NCBI RefSeq assembly: GCF_041360795.1
Contig: NZ_JBFUPW010000004.1
Location: forward strand, 248,001 to 312,000
DNA: 64,000 nucleotides
Origin: Arthrobacter_E sp041360795
GTDB lineage: Bacteria > Actinomycetota > Actinomycetes > Actinomycetales > Micrococcaceae
Direction: 5' to 3'
Of this stretch, positions 57,351 to 64,000 are shown piece after piece. The notes below the pieces were generated by a model. It was not told the origin of the DNA, did no database searches, and worked only from the letters and a program-made list of their open reading frames with translations. A program made the position numbers and the translations under genes. The number at the start of each line of letters is the position of its first letter. Position 1 is the first letter of the stretch.

Positions 57351-58726
57351 GCCGTCACCGCCAGGGACTCCGCGGACTCGGTGGACTTCGCAGACTCGGT
57401 GGCTTCCACACGCTCCGCCGCCGGGACGCCGAAGTGCTGGAACGCGATGCTCCGCTCCACCGGGTACACCTCGGTGCCGAGGATCTCCCGCAGGATGCAC
57501 GAATTGCGGTACGCGGCCATGCCGAGGTCCGGGGTGACGAAGCCGTGCGTGTGCAGCTCGGCGTTCTGGACGAAGATCTCCCCCGGCTCGACGCCGATGC
57601 CGTACTGCCGGTCCACGTCGAAGCGTCCGAGCTCGTCGCGCCGGATCCGGTCCGCGATTCCGCCGAGGAACGCAGGTTCCTGGTAGGAGTACCCCGTCGC
57701 GAAGACCACGGCCTCGGACTCGAGGGTGAACTCCCCACCCTGTTCGGCGTGACGGAAGGTGAGCGTGTGGGTGCCGGCGTCCTCGTCCCACGCGGCGTCC
57801 AGCAGCTCAGAGTGCGTGAAGAGCCGGGTGTCCACCATGCCGTTGAGGCTCTTCGCGTAGAGCAGGTCGTAGATCTCGTTGATGAGTTCCGAGTCGATGC
57901 CCTTGTAGAGGTTCTTCTGGTGCGCGATCAGGTGGTCGCGCTGCTCCGCGGGCAGTCCGTGGAAGTAGTCGACGTACTCGGGGGACGTCATCTCCAGGGT
58001 CAGTTTGGTGTATTCGAGCGGGAAGAAGCGGCCGCTGCGCGTCACCCAGGTGAGCTGGTAATCGTGCATGTCGATCTCCTGCAGCAGGTCCAGATACACC
58101 TCGGCGGCGCTCTGCCCGCTCCCGACGACGGTGATGCTCCGCCGCGCCTGGAGCTCCTCCTTCCGCTGGAGGTACTCCGCGTTGTGCAGGGCCGGGCCGC
58201 CGGCGTCGAGCACTCCGCGTCCCGCTTCCGGGACGCCGGGGGTGGTGCCGGTGCCCAGCACGAGGCGCCGCGTGCGGACCTGCTCCGTGCCCTGGGGGCC
58301 TTGGACGGTGAGGGTGTAGACGCCGTCGTCGTAGGTCGTATTCAGCACATCCGTGCTGAAACGGATGGAGTCGAGCTGCCCGGCCACCCACTGGCAGTAC
58401 TGGTTGAACTCGGCGCGCAGCGGGTAGAAGTTCTCCCGGATGTAGAACCGGTAGAGGCGGCCGGTCTGCTTGAGGAAGTTCAGGAAGGAGTAGGGCGACG
58501 TCGGGTCGGCGAGCGTGACGAGATCCGCCATGAACGGCACCTGGAGGTGGGCCGGTTCGAGCATCATGCCGGGGTGCCAATCGAAGCTCTCGCGGCGTTC
58601 CAGGAAGAGATGGTCCAGCCCGTCCAGCGGTTCGCTCAGCGCGGCGAGACCCAGGTTGAACGGGCCGAGGCCGATGCCCACCAGGTCGTGGATGCGGCCG
58701 TCTGCGGTGTTCTCGGTGGTGGTCAT
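57347..58726 (-). CDS. desB: Lysine/cadaverine N-hydroxylase, DesB-like
   Basis: The 459-residue flavin-dependent N-monooxygenase (IucD/SidA type) has the FAD motif DLVGIGLGPFNLGLAAL at the N-terminus, the substrate region HPGMMLEPAHLQVPFMADLVTL, and the NADPH motif ITVVGSGQSAAEVYLDLL near residue 200. The ATGYSYQ motif lies near residue 345. It hydroxylates the amine of cadaverine. Coupled by ATGA to desA and desC. Confidence 0.93.
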   Translation of the reverse strand: MTTTENTADGRIHDLVGIGLGPFNLGLAALSEPLDGLDHLFLERRESFDWHPGMMLEPAHLQVPFMADLVTLADPTSPYSFLNFLKQTGRLYRFYIRENFYPLRAEFNQYCQWVAGQLDSIRFSTDVLNTTYDDGVYTLTVQGPQGTEQVRTRRLVLGTGTTPGVPEAGRGVLDAGGPALHNAEYLQRKEELQARRSITVVGSGQSAAEVYLDLLQEIDMHDYQLTWVTRSGRFFPLEYTKLTLEMTSPEYVDYFHGLPAEQRDHLIAHQKNLYKGIDSELINEIYDLLYAKSLNGMVDTRLFTHSELLDAAWDEDAGTHTLTFRHAEQGGEFTLESEAVVFATGYSYQEPAFLGGIADRIRRDELGRFDVDRQYGIGVEPGEIFVQNAELHTHGFVTPDLGMAAYRNSCILREILGTEVYPVERSIAFQHFGVPAAERVEATESAKSTESAESLAVTA

Positions 58727-60348
58727 GCGGAGAGGTCCTTCTGGTCTGAGGCAGTGGAGGCGGTGAAAGAAGAGGAGGCGGCGGCGTCCCGCGGGGCGGC
58801 CAGGGTGCCGAGGAGATCCGCGCCGGTGCGGCGCAGGAGCTCGATGATGTCCTGGATGTCGCTGAGGCGCGTCTCGGCGTTCAGGAGGGTGAACTTGAGG
58901 TGGTGACGTCCATGCACGGTCGTCCCGGCCACCACGGCCTCACCGGAGGCGAACACGGCGGCACGGATGGCGGGGTTGAGGCGGTCCGCGAGGTCCTCGT
59001 CCAGCGGGGCGCCGTTCAGCAGAGGACGGTAACGGAACACCAGGGTGCTGAGCTGGGGCGCGGCCGCGAGTTCGAAGTCCGGATCCTCGTCGAGGAGGGT
59101 CCCCACGCGGGCAGTGAGGTCGATGGCTTCGTCGAAGAGCGCACCGACGGCATCGGCGCCCATGGTGCGCAGCGTGAGCCACAGCTTGAGGGCGTCGAAG
59201 CGGCGGGTCGTCTGGATGCTCTTGTCCACCTGGTTGGGGATCTGGGCCTTGGCGGCGCTCTCCGGGTTGAGGTAGTCCGCGTAGTAGGTCACGTGACGGA
59301 GCATCGCGCGGTCCCGGACCAGGACGGCGCTGGAGCTGACGGGCTGGAAGAAGGTCTTGTGAAAGTCGACCGTCACGGAGTCCGCCAGGTGGATGCCGTT
59401 CAGCAACCCGCCGTGGCGCGGTGAGACGAGCAGCCCGCCGCCGTATGCGGCGTCGACGTGCATCCAGGCGTCGTACGCCTTCGCCAGGGCGGAGACCTCG
59501 TGCAGCGGGTCGACCGCGCCGAAGTCAGTGGTGCCCGCCGTCGCCACGACGGCCATCGGGATCAGGCCGGCCTCCTGGGACTCGGCAAGAGCGGCGCCGA
59601 GGGCGGTCGGGTCCAGGCGGTGGTCCGGCGTCGTGGGAACCGGGATCACGGCGTCGAACCCGAGGCCCAGCATGGCGGCGGACTTCTGGATGCTGAAGTG
59701 GCTGTCCTCGGAGGTGAAGATCCGCAGGCGGTCCAGGAGCAGCGGCAGCCGCAGCTCGCGATGCTCGGCGGACTCGGCACGGAGGCGCGCGACGGCGTGG
59801 TTGCGGGCCATGAGCAGGGCCTGGAAGTTGGACTGGCTGCCGCCGGAGGTGAACACGCCGTCCGCGTCCCGGCCGAGGCCGATCCGTTCCGCGGTCCAGT
59901 CGATGAGCCGCCGCTCGATGAGCGTCGCGCCCGCGCTCTGGTCCCAGGTGTCCAGGGAGGAGTTCACGGCGGAGAGGATCGCCTCCCCGACCAGCGCCGG
60001 GATCACGACGGGGCAGTTGAGGTGTGCTGCGTAGCGGGAATCGTGGAAGTAGACGGCGTCCTTCAGATACAGCTCGTCGAGTTCCTCGAGCGCCGCGGTC
60101 AGATCCGGGAGCGGCTGGTCGAGTTCGACGGCGGCGACCCGGCGCTCGAGGCCGGCGGGCGTGATGCCGGTGAACGGCTGGGAGGTGCGCTGGATCTTGG
60201 TGGCCACGGCGTTCACGCCCTGGAGGACCTGCGCCACGTAATTCGGGGAATTCCTGGCGTTGAGGAGCTGATTGCTCGCCGCCAGCGCGAGTTCGACGCC
60301 GGAACCGAAGTCCTGGCCTGGGGAGAGTTCGACACGGGACGATGTCAC
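58723..60348 (-). CDS. desA: PLP-dependent lysine decarboxylase, DesA-like
   Basis: The 541-residue group II decarboxylase has the PLP-lysine motif DSVTVDFHKTFFQPVSSSA near residue 320. WMHVDAAYGGG, with the PLP-pairing Asp, lies about 40 residues before it. GVFTSGGSQSNFQALLMARN binds the phosphate. It makes cadaverine from lysine, the first desferrioxamine step. GTG 60348 starts the protein TSSRVELSPGQDF; GGAAAG lies about ten bases upstream. First gene of the iron-regulated operon. Confidence 0.92.
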   Translation of the reverse strand: MTSSRVELSPGQDFGSGVELALAASNQLLNARNSPNYVAQVLQGVNAVATKIQRTSQPFTGITPAGLERRVAAVELDQPLPDLTAALEELDELYLKDAVYFHDSRYAAHLNCPVVIPALVGEAILSAVNSSLDTWDQSAGATLIERRLIDWTAERIGLGRDADGVFTSGGSQSNFQALLMARNHAVARLRAESAEHRELRLPLLLDRLRIFTSEDSHFSIQKSAAMLGLGFDAVIPVPTTPDHRLDPTALGAALAESQEAGLIPMAVVATAGTTDFGAVDPLHEVSALAKAYDAWMHVDAAYGGGLLVSPRHGGLLNGIHLADSVTVDFHKTFFQPVSSSAVLVRDRAMLRHVTYYADYLNPESAAKAQIPNQVDKSIQTTRRFDALKLWLTLRTMGADAVGALFDEAIDLTARVGTLLDEDPDFELAAAPQLSTLVFRYRPLLNGAPLDEDLADRLNPAIRAAVFASGEAVVAGTTVHGRHHLKFTLLNAETRLSDIQDIIELLRRTGADLLGTLAAPRDAAASSSFTASTASDQKDLSA

Positions 60349-60400
60349 AGGACACTACTTTCCGTCGGGGATCGGGGACGCCCAACGGCCACAAGCAACG

Positions 60401-60441
60401 TTAGGCAAGCCAAGCCTTACTTAGGCTTGCCTTTACGTCAA
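60401..60441 (-). promoter_or_regulatory. Iron-box promoter of the desferrioxamine operon
   Basis: TTAGGCAAGCCAAGCCTTA (60401-60419) matches the 19-bp DmdR/IdeR-type operator layout, and a second partly palindromic TTAGGCTTGCCTTT lies at 60421-60434. Minus-strand TTGACG (60436-60441) and TAAGGC (60414-60419), 16 bases apart, form the promoter. The boxes cover the core promoter, so iron-loaded repressor would block transcription. Confidence 0.82.
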
Positions 60442-60510
60442 ATTAGCGTGCTGTAATTCACGCAGTATATGTCACTCCGCGACCGCTGGAGTCTGCGCTT
60501 CTGTGACTCT

Positions 60511-61437
60511 TCAGCGCGACGCCACAGGCCACCGGGGGATCCAGCAGCGCACCGTCTCGCGGTAACGGCGGTACGGCTCGCCGAACCGCGCCTCGAGGTC
60601 ACGCTCCTCCAGCGGCCGGATGCCGACATTCCAGAGCAGCGCTCCGCCCACCGCGTACACCACCACGAGCCAGGACCCGAGGATCAGCCCCACCGACGCC
60701 GCCTGAACCACGCCCGCCACGGCCATCGGATTGCGGACCCAGCGGTACGGGCCCGCGATCACCAGCTCATTGGGCATCACCGACGGCAAGGGCGTGCCAT
60801 GCCCGCGAGCAGACATGACGACCGCCGAGCAGATCCCCAACAGGCTGGCCAGGGCAAAAATCGTCCAGCCGACGACGGCGGCGGCCTCCGGCGCGGCCAG
60901 GCCCACCTTCCAGCGCTCCTCCAGAGCCCGGATGATCAATGGGAAGACCCCGAGGAAGAGGCCCCAGACCACGACGAGCTGCGTGAACGTCCAGCCCACG
61001 TGGCCCGCCGTCGCGCGCTGCCGATCCGCCGGCCGGAAGGCGAGCGGACCGCGGGTGACCCACTCGAACGGAATCCTGCCCAGCCACACGAGGCTCAGCG
61101 CGAGCAGCGAACCGAGCGCCGCGGCGCTCATCGCGACCACACCCCAGCCGGCCTCGGTGGTGAGCGTGGCATACAGCGCCATCAGCACCGTCACCAGAAG
61201 CGTCCAGGCAGTGTTCACCAGGGCCGCCACTCGCGATCCCGCCGCGGCCAGTCCGGCGGCGGCCACGAACAGCGGAAGGTCGAAGATCGCCACGAGCGCC
61301 GGGTCCAGTGAGCCCAGAGTGATGTGCCGGACCAGCGGGGACACAGGGACGAGAATCCACCAGAGAACGCCGGCCACCGACTGCACAGCGAAATAGGCGC
61401 GGCCCCACCGGACGGCGGGCGGCACGGGCGCGGTCAT
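60511..61437 (-). CDS. Isoprenylcysteine carboxyl methyltransferase-like membrane protein
   Basis: This 308-residue protein has about seven spans. The C-terminal part carries the ICMT/PEMT pattern ELVIAGPYRWVRNPMAVAGVVQAA and EERDLEARFGEPYRRYRETV, which binds SAM and the membrane substrate. The N-terminal half is a separate four-span region. The methyl acceptor (lipid, quinone or other) is unknown. ATG 61437 (MTAPVPPAVRW) has GGGGGA upstream; the frame is open to 61482. Confidence 0.75.
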   Translation of the reverse strand: MTAPVPPAVRWGRAYFAVQSVAGVLWWILVPVSPLVRHITLGSLDPALVAIFDLPLFVAAAGLAAAGSRVAALVNTAWTLLVTVLMALYATLTTEAGWGVVAMSAAALGSLLALSLVWLGRIPFEWVTRGPLAFRPADRQRATAGHVGWTFTQLVVVWGLFLGVFPLIIRALEERWKVGLAAPEAAAVVGWTIFALASLLGICSAVVMSARGHGTPLPSVMPNELVIAGPYRWVRNPMAVAGVVQAASVGLILGSWLVVVYAVGGALLWNVGIRPLEERDLEARFGEPYRRYRETVRCWIPRWPVASR

Positions 61438-61545
61438 CAGCGGTCCCCCAGGGCTGCTTGGAACTGTTCTTGCGGTCAGCACGACTCTAGCCGCGGAGTG
61501 TCATGTCGCGGGCGCACGGCGGCCCGGGGTCCGCCAGCGGTTAAA

Positions 61546-61570
61546 CGAAAAAACCGCCCGGAAGGCGGTT
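61546..61570 (-). terminator. Rho-independent terminator of the tRNA operon
   Basis: Minus strand AACCGCC, loop, GGCGGTT followed by TTTT: the only classic stem with a T-run seen in the window. Arms at 61552-61558 and 61564-61570. Confidence 0.85.
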
Positions 61571-61607
61571 CGTGAAGCAGTCTCAGAGAAACCGCGGTTA
61601 AATTGAA

Positions 61608-61643
61608 GAAACCCTCACCATGTAGAAGCTAGGCGAGGGTTTC
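61608..61643 (-). terminator. First hairpin directly after tRNA-Phe
   Basis: GAAACCCTC (61608-61616) pairs with GAGGGTTTC (61635-61643), starting two bases after the tRNA-Phe 3' end. A tandem with the T-run terminator 40 bases further on, or a processing signal. Confidence 0.7.
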
Positions 61644-61645
61644 AG

Positions 61646-61718
61646 TGGCTCCGACCGGCGTCGATCCGGTGACCTTTCGATTTTCAGTCGAACGCTCTAC
61701 CAACTGAGCTACAGAGCC
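61646..61718 (-). tRNA. tRNA-Phe (GAA)
   Basis: The 73-nt cloverleaf has acceptor GGCTCTG/CGGAGCC with one wobble, D arm GCTCAGTTGGTAGAGC, anticodon loop CTGAAAA with GAA, and T arm containing GATCGACGCC. The 3' CCA is not encoded. Third in a same-strand cluster Glu-Asp-Phe. Confidence 0.95.
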
Positions 61719-61764
61719 TCGGTGACTTGTCACCATGATCGCCGGATAATTCCAGCCATCAAAG

Positions 61765-61838
61765 CGACCCTGACGGGACTTGAACCCGCGACCTCCGCCG
61801 TGACAGGGCGGCGCGCTAACCAACTGCGCTACAGGGCC
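61765..61838 (-). tRNA. tRNA-Asp (GTC)
   Basis: The 74-nt cloverleaf has acceptor GGCCCTG/CAGGGTC, D arm GCGCAGTTGGTTAGCGC, anticodon GTC in CTGTCAC, T loop GGTTCAAGTCC, and discriminator G as expected for tRNA-Asp. CCA is not encoded. Confidence 0.95.
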
Positions 61839-61939
61839 TTGGTGGTATTTCTACCGTTGTTTTCACCGGAATCGCTCCCGGCTCACAAGATTTCATCTTA
61901 GCAGATCTTTCGATCCGCTTTCAAATCGCATCTCATGCG

Positions 61940-62012
61940 TACCCCCAACGGGATTCGAACCCGTGCCGCCGCCGTGAAAGGGCGGTGTCCTAGGCCGCTA
62001 GACGATGGGGGC
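61940..62012 (-). tRNA. tRNA-Glu (TTC)
   Basis: The 73-nt cloverleaf has acceptor GCCCCCA/TGGGGGT, anticodon TTC in CTTTCAC, T loop GGTTCGAATCC, and discriminator A. First of the three-tRNA cluster; the coding frame that appears to cross it is spurious. Confidence 0.95.
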
Positions 62013-62150
62013 CTTGACACACCTGCTCGGTTCCCGGCTGCTGCCGCGTTCCTCGCGAAGTGGACCAGTAAAACTTTAGAGCATGGTCCGGGAATTTCCA
62101 AAATGCGGGCCGGCGCCCCGGACCCGGCACGGACGGCTACCGTGGAAGGC

Positions 62151-62639
62151 ATGGACAGCAGACCGGAGCCGGCCTCCTCGCGACCACTCCCCCGCGGCCT
62201 GCCCATCCGCATCTGGCCACCCGGGCCGCGGTGCACGCTGCGCGGTGAACCCGGTTTTGAACACCTCGAGCGCACGGAGGCCGCGACGCTCAGCCTCGAT
62301 GAGTTCCAGGCCATCGCACTTCAGGCTCTCGAGGACCTCCCACCCGAGATATCCCGGCACATGGACAACGTCATGCTCTTCATCGAGGACGACGGCGTGG
62401 ACCCGGCGACCGGCGAACCCCTGCTCGGCCTCTATGAGGGCACTCCCCTCACGGAAAGGGGCGAGGGCTGGGCCGCAGGTTCCCTCCCCGACCGCATCTC
62501 GCTCTACCGGCGCCCCATCCTCGAGATCTGCGCCAGCCGTTCGGAGGTCTTATTCGAGATCCAGGTGACCGTGATCCACGAGATCGCCCACCACTTCGGC
62601 GTGGACGACGCCCGCCTCCACGAGCTCGGCTGGGGCTGA
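62151..62639 (+). CDS. Zincin-like metallopeptidase family protein
   Basis: This 162-residue protein has the zinc motif HEIAHHFGVDDARLHELGWG at its C-terminus (HExxHxxGxxD), preceded by ISLYRRPILE and VMLFIEDDG. It matches the small metallopeptidase family PF06262 of actinobacteria, whose substrate is unknown. ATG 62151 is used. The upstream extension would read through tRNA-Glu. TACCGT ends eight bases before the start, close to the leaderless pattern. Confidence 0.85.
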   Translation: MDSRPEPASSRPLPRGLPIRIWPPGPRCTLRGEPGFEHLERTEAATLSLDEFQAIALQALEDLPPEISRHMDNVMLFIEDDGVDPATGEPLLGLYEGTPLTERGEGWAAGSLPDRISLYRRPILEICASRSEVLFEIQVTVIHEIAHHFGVDDARLHELGWG

Positions 62640-62795
62640 ACCGGCTGGCGTCGGGCACCTGGCACAGCGCCTCACGCGCACCCTCCGCGACCGCCTCCCG
62701 AAGCCCTCCCGGACCCCTCAAAATCCGCGCCAGCACTGCGAATGAGTCGCATTCCGGACATGCATTCCGGGCCGTCCGAAGCTAGCCTGAACAGC

Positions 62796-63716
62796 ATGGG
62801 CCACAACCACGATCACACTCAGGGAATGACGGGCACCGGCAAGCACCGGAAGCGCCTCATCATCGTCCTCTGCATCACGCTCAGCGTCGTCGTCATCCAG
62901 GTGGCCGGCGCGGCCCTCTCCGGCTCGCTGGCTCTGCTGGCCGACGCCGGTCACATGCTCTCGGACGCGGCCGGGGTGTTCATCGCCCTGCTCGCGTCCT
63001 GGATCGCCACCCGCCCGGCCACGGATCAGCGAACCTACGGCTATCAGCGCGCCGAGATCCTGGCAGCTCTGGCCAATGCCCTGATTCTGATCGTGATCGC
63101 GGTCATCATCGCCCTCGAAGCCTTCCGCCGCTTCGGTGAGACACCGGAGATCCGGACGGACACCATGCTGATCGCCGCGATCATCGGCGCGGTGGCCAAC
63201 GGCGTCTCGCTCCTGATTCTGCGGGGCGGGCAGGAGGAGAGCCTGAACCTGCGCGGCGCCTATCTCGAAGTTCTGGGCGACCTGCTCGGCTCCCTGGCCG
63301 TCATCGCGGCGGCGCTCGTCATCATGTTCACAGGATTCACCGCGGCCGACCCCATCGCCTCGATCCTGATCGCCGCCATGATCCTGCCGAGGGCCTGGAG
63401 CCTGCTCAAGGATGTGGTGGATGTGCTGCTGGAGGCTACACCGAAGGGCGTCGACGTCGGCATGATCCGCGAGCACATCCTCGCCGTGGACGGCGTGCAG
63501 TCAGTCCACGACATCCACATCTGGACCATCACCTCCGGCGTCCCGGTGTTCTCCGCCCATGTCGTGGTCGATGACCATGCCCTCAGCCCCGAATCCGCCG
63601 ACAGGATCCTGGACCGCATGCAGCGCTGCCTCGGCTCGCACTTCGACACCGAGCACTGCACCTTCCAGCTGGAACCTGCGTCTCATCAGGCTCACGAGGC
63701 GCACCAGCACGCCTGA
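62796..63716 (+). CDS. Cation diffusion facilitator (zinc/metal exporter)
   Basis: The 306-residue CDF protein has six spans with metal-site motifs LADAGHMLSDAAGVFIALL (HxxxD, span 2) and a matching LRGAYLEVLGDLLGSLAVIA (span 5), plus a cytoplasmic C-terminal domain (SVHDIHIWTITSGVPVFSAHVVVDD). The N-terminus HNHDHTQ can bind metal. Exports Zn2+ or a similar ion by proton exchange. ATG 62796 gives MGHNHDH; an in-frame ATG at 62742 is less likely. TAGCCT lies seven bases before it. Confidence 0.87.
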   Translation: MGHNHDHTQGMTGTGKHRKRLIIVLCITLSVVVIQVAGAALSGSLALLADAGHMLSDAAGVFIALLASWIATRPATDQRTYGYQRAEILAALANALILIVIAVIIALEAFRRFGETPEIRTDTMLIAAIIGAVANGVSLLILRGGQEESLNLRGAYLEVLGDLLGSLAVIAAALVIMFTGFTAADPIASILIAAMILPRAWSLLKDVVDVLLEATPKGVDVGMIREHILAVDGVQSVHDIHIWTITSGVPVFSAHVVVDDHALSPESADRILDRMQRCLGSHFDTEHCTFQLEPASHQAHEAHQHA

Positions 63717-63909
63717 GAACCCGGGATTCCGGGCCGCGGATGAAGCGGCGCCCGACGGCGGGATTTCGCGCGACACGCCGTGCGACCAGCGGTGAAATGA
63801 CAGCGATGTTGTTTATGTTGATGGTGGGACCAATGTTGCCAATGTTACTTTTGAGGCCGTACTCTCGGTAGGGCTGGGTGTTCTCCCAGCGGTCTCGAGG
63901 CAGGTGTAC
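63717..63909. promoter_or_regulatory. Promoter region with phased ATGTTG repeats
   Basis: In an AT-richer patch, ATGTT occurs at 63806, 63815, 63833 and 63842, so spacings are 9, 18 and 9 bases. A small hairpin (GCTGGG 63873-63878, CCCAGC 63885-63890) follows, then GAGGCAGG before the start at 63910. Likely a regulated leader of the exported protein. Confidence 0.45.
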
Positions 63910-64000
63910 ATGGCAGTGGCGAAGCGCAGGAAATACGCAGCGATCCTTTACTCCTCCGCCCTGAGCGCGAGCGTCCTGCTCGGCTCCGGCGGCATTCCCG
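63910..64000 (+). CDS. Exported protein, N-terminal fragment
   Basis: ATG 63910 begins AVAKRRKYAAILYSSALSASVLLGSGG, a signal peptide with a basic start and hydrophobic core. The gene runs off the window after 30 codons, so its function is unknown. GAGGCAGG lies upstream. Confidence 0.6.
   Translation, partial: MAVAKRRKYAAILYSSALSASVLLGSGGIP

Noticed and set aside
61935..62150. N-terminal extension of the zincin gene
   Set aside because: It would translate through tRNA-Glu and has no similarity; ATG 62151 gives the family's normal length.

Overview
The window is high-GC actinobacterial chromosome. Gene content and arrangement suggest a Micrococcaceae member, Arthrobacter-like: an NgcEFG-type sugar transporter, a desferrioxamine operon, a SipW/TasA-like locus, an actinobacterial Asp23 operon, purL/purA/pyrE/nadE/fbaA housekeeping genes, and many genes with the leaderless signature TANNNT-N6-RTG. 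No rRNA, phage, transposase or CRISPR array was seen, so this is mostly stable chromosome carrying several accessory cassettes.

Layout. 1-12.6 kb: end of purQ, purL, a nuclease-fold protein, an ABC importer resembling NgcEFG (GlcNAc/chitobiose), an unassigned structured spacer, MmcQ and CoA-binding proteins, purA, and a four-gene locus with a SipW-type signal peptidase and two TasA-like exported proteins. 12.8-25.2 kb: acyl-CoA ligase, fbaA-DUF3151, SPOUT methyltransferase, a Pro/Gln-rich membrane protein, HAD phosphatase, a purine-type phosphoribosyltransferase, alpha/beta hydrolase, pyrE, a DHA2-type efflux pump, and nadE with a lone maltokinase-cap protein. 25.3-33.5 kb: valine/acyl-CoA enzymes; a LacI-like regulator divergent from a C45 acyltransferase/peptidase and an MHS transporter; a DtxR/MntR-like regulator coupled to a CaCA cation exchanger that lies behind a yybP-ykoY (Mn2+) riboswitch and an 18-bp palindromic operator.

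33.5-42.4 kb: an HbpS-like haem-binding protein with an ankyrin lipoprotein, divergent from a SenS/SenR-like two-component pair; a VanZ-RDD-like membrane protein; a small membrane protein bracketed by two near-identical hairpins; an OYE-family reductase; xthA. 42.4-49.5 kb: an alpha-glucoside-type ABC importer with its LacI regulator, divergent from a GH13 alpha-glucosidase, then an LEA-like 11-mer repeat protein. 49.7-54.8 kb: a five-gene Asp23/Gls24 envelope-stress operon, a second MHS transporter and an SDR. 54.9-60.5 kb: desA-desB-desC-desD behind iron boxes. 60.5-64 kb: a membrane methyltransferase, tRNA-Phe/Asp/Glu, a zincin metallopeptidase, a CDF metal exporter and the start of an exported protein.

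Features that cut across the window: (i) a five-copy family of 60-80-nt hairpins at gene 3' ends whose stems covary, plus two other hairpin families placed the same way; (ii) at least eight genes with a -10 box exactly six bases before the start codon; (iii) two LacI-controlled operons that share an almost identical promoter core, TTGCAT-N17/18-TAATGTGATCT. The strongest candidates for follow-up are the HbpS/SenSR locus with its ankyrin partner, the doubly controlled Mn-export locus, the SipW locus with a possible sortase-like substrate, and the covarying hairpin family.
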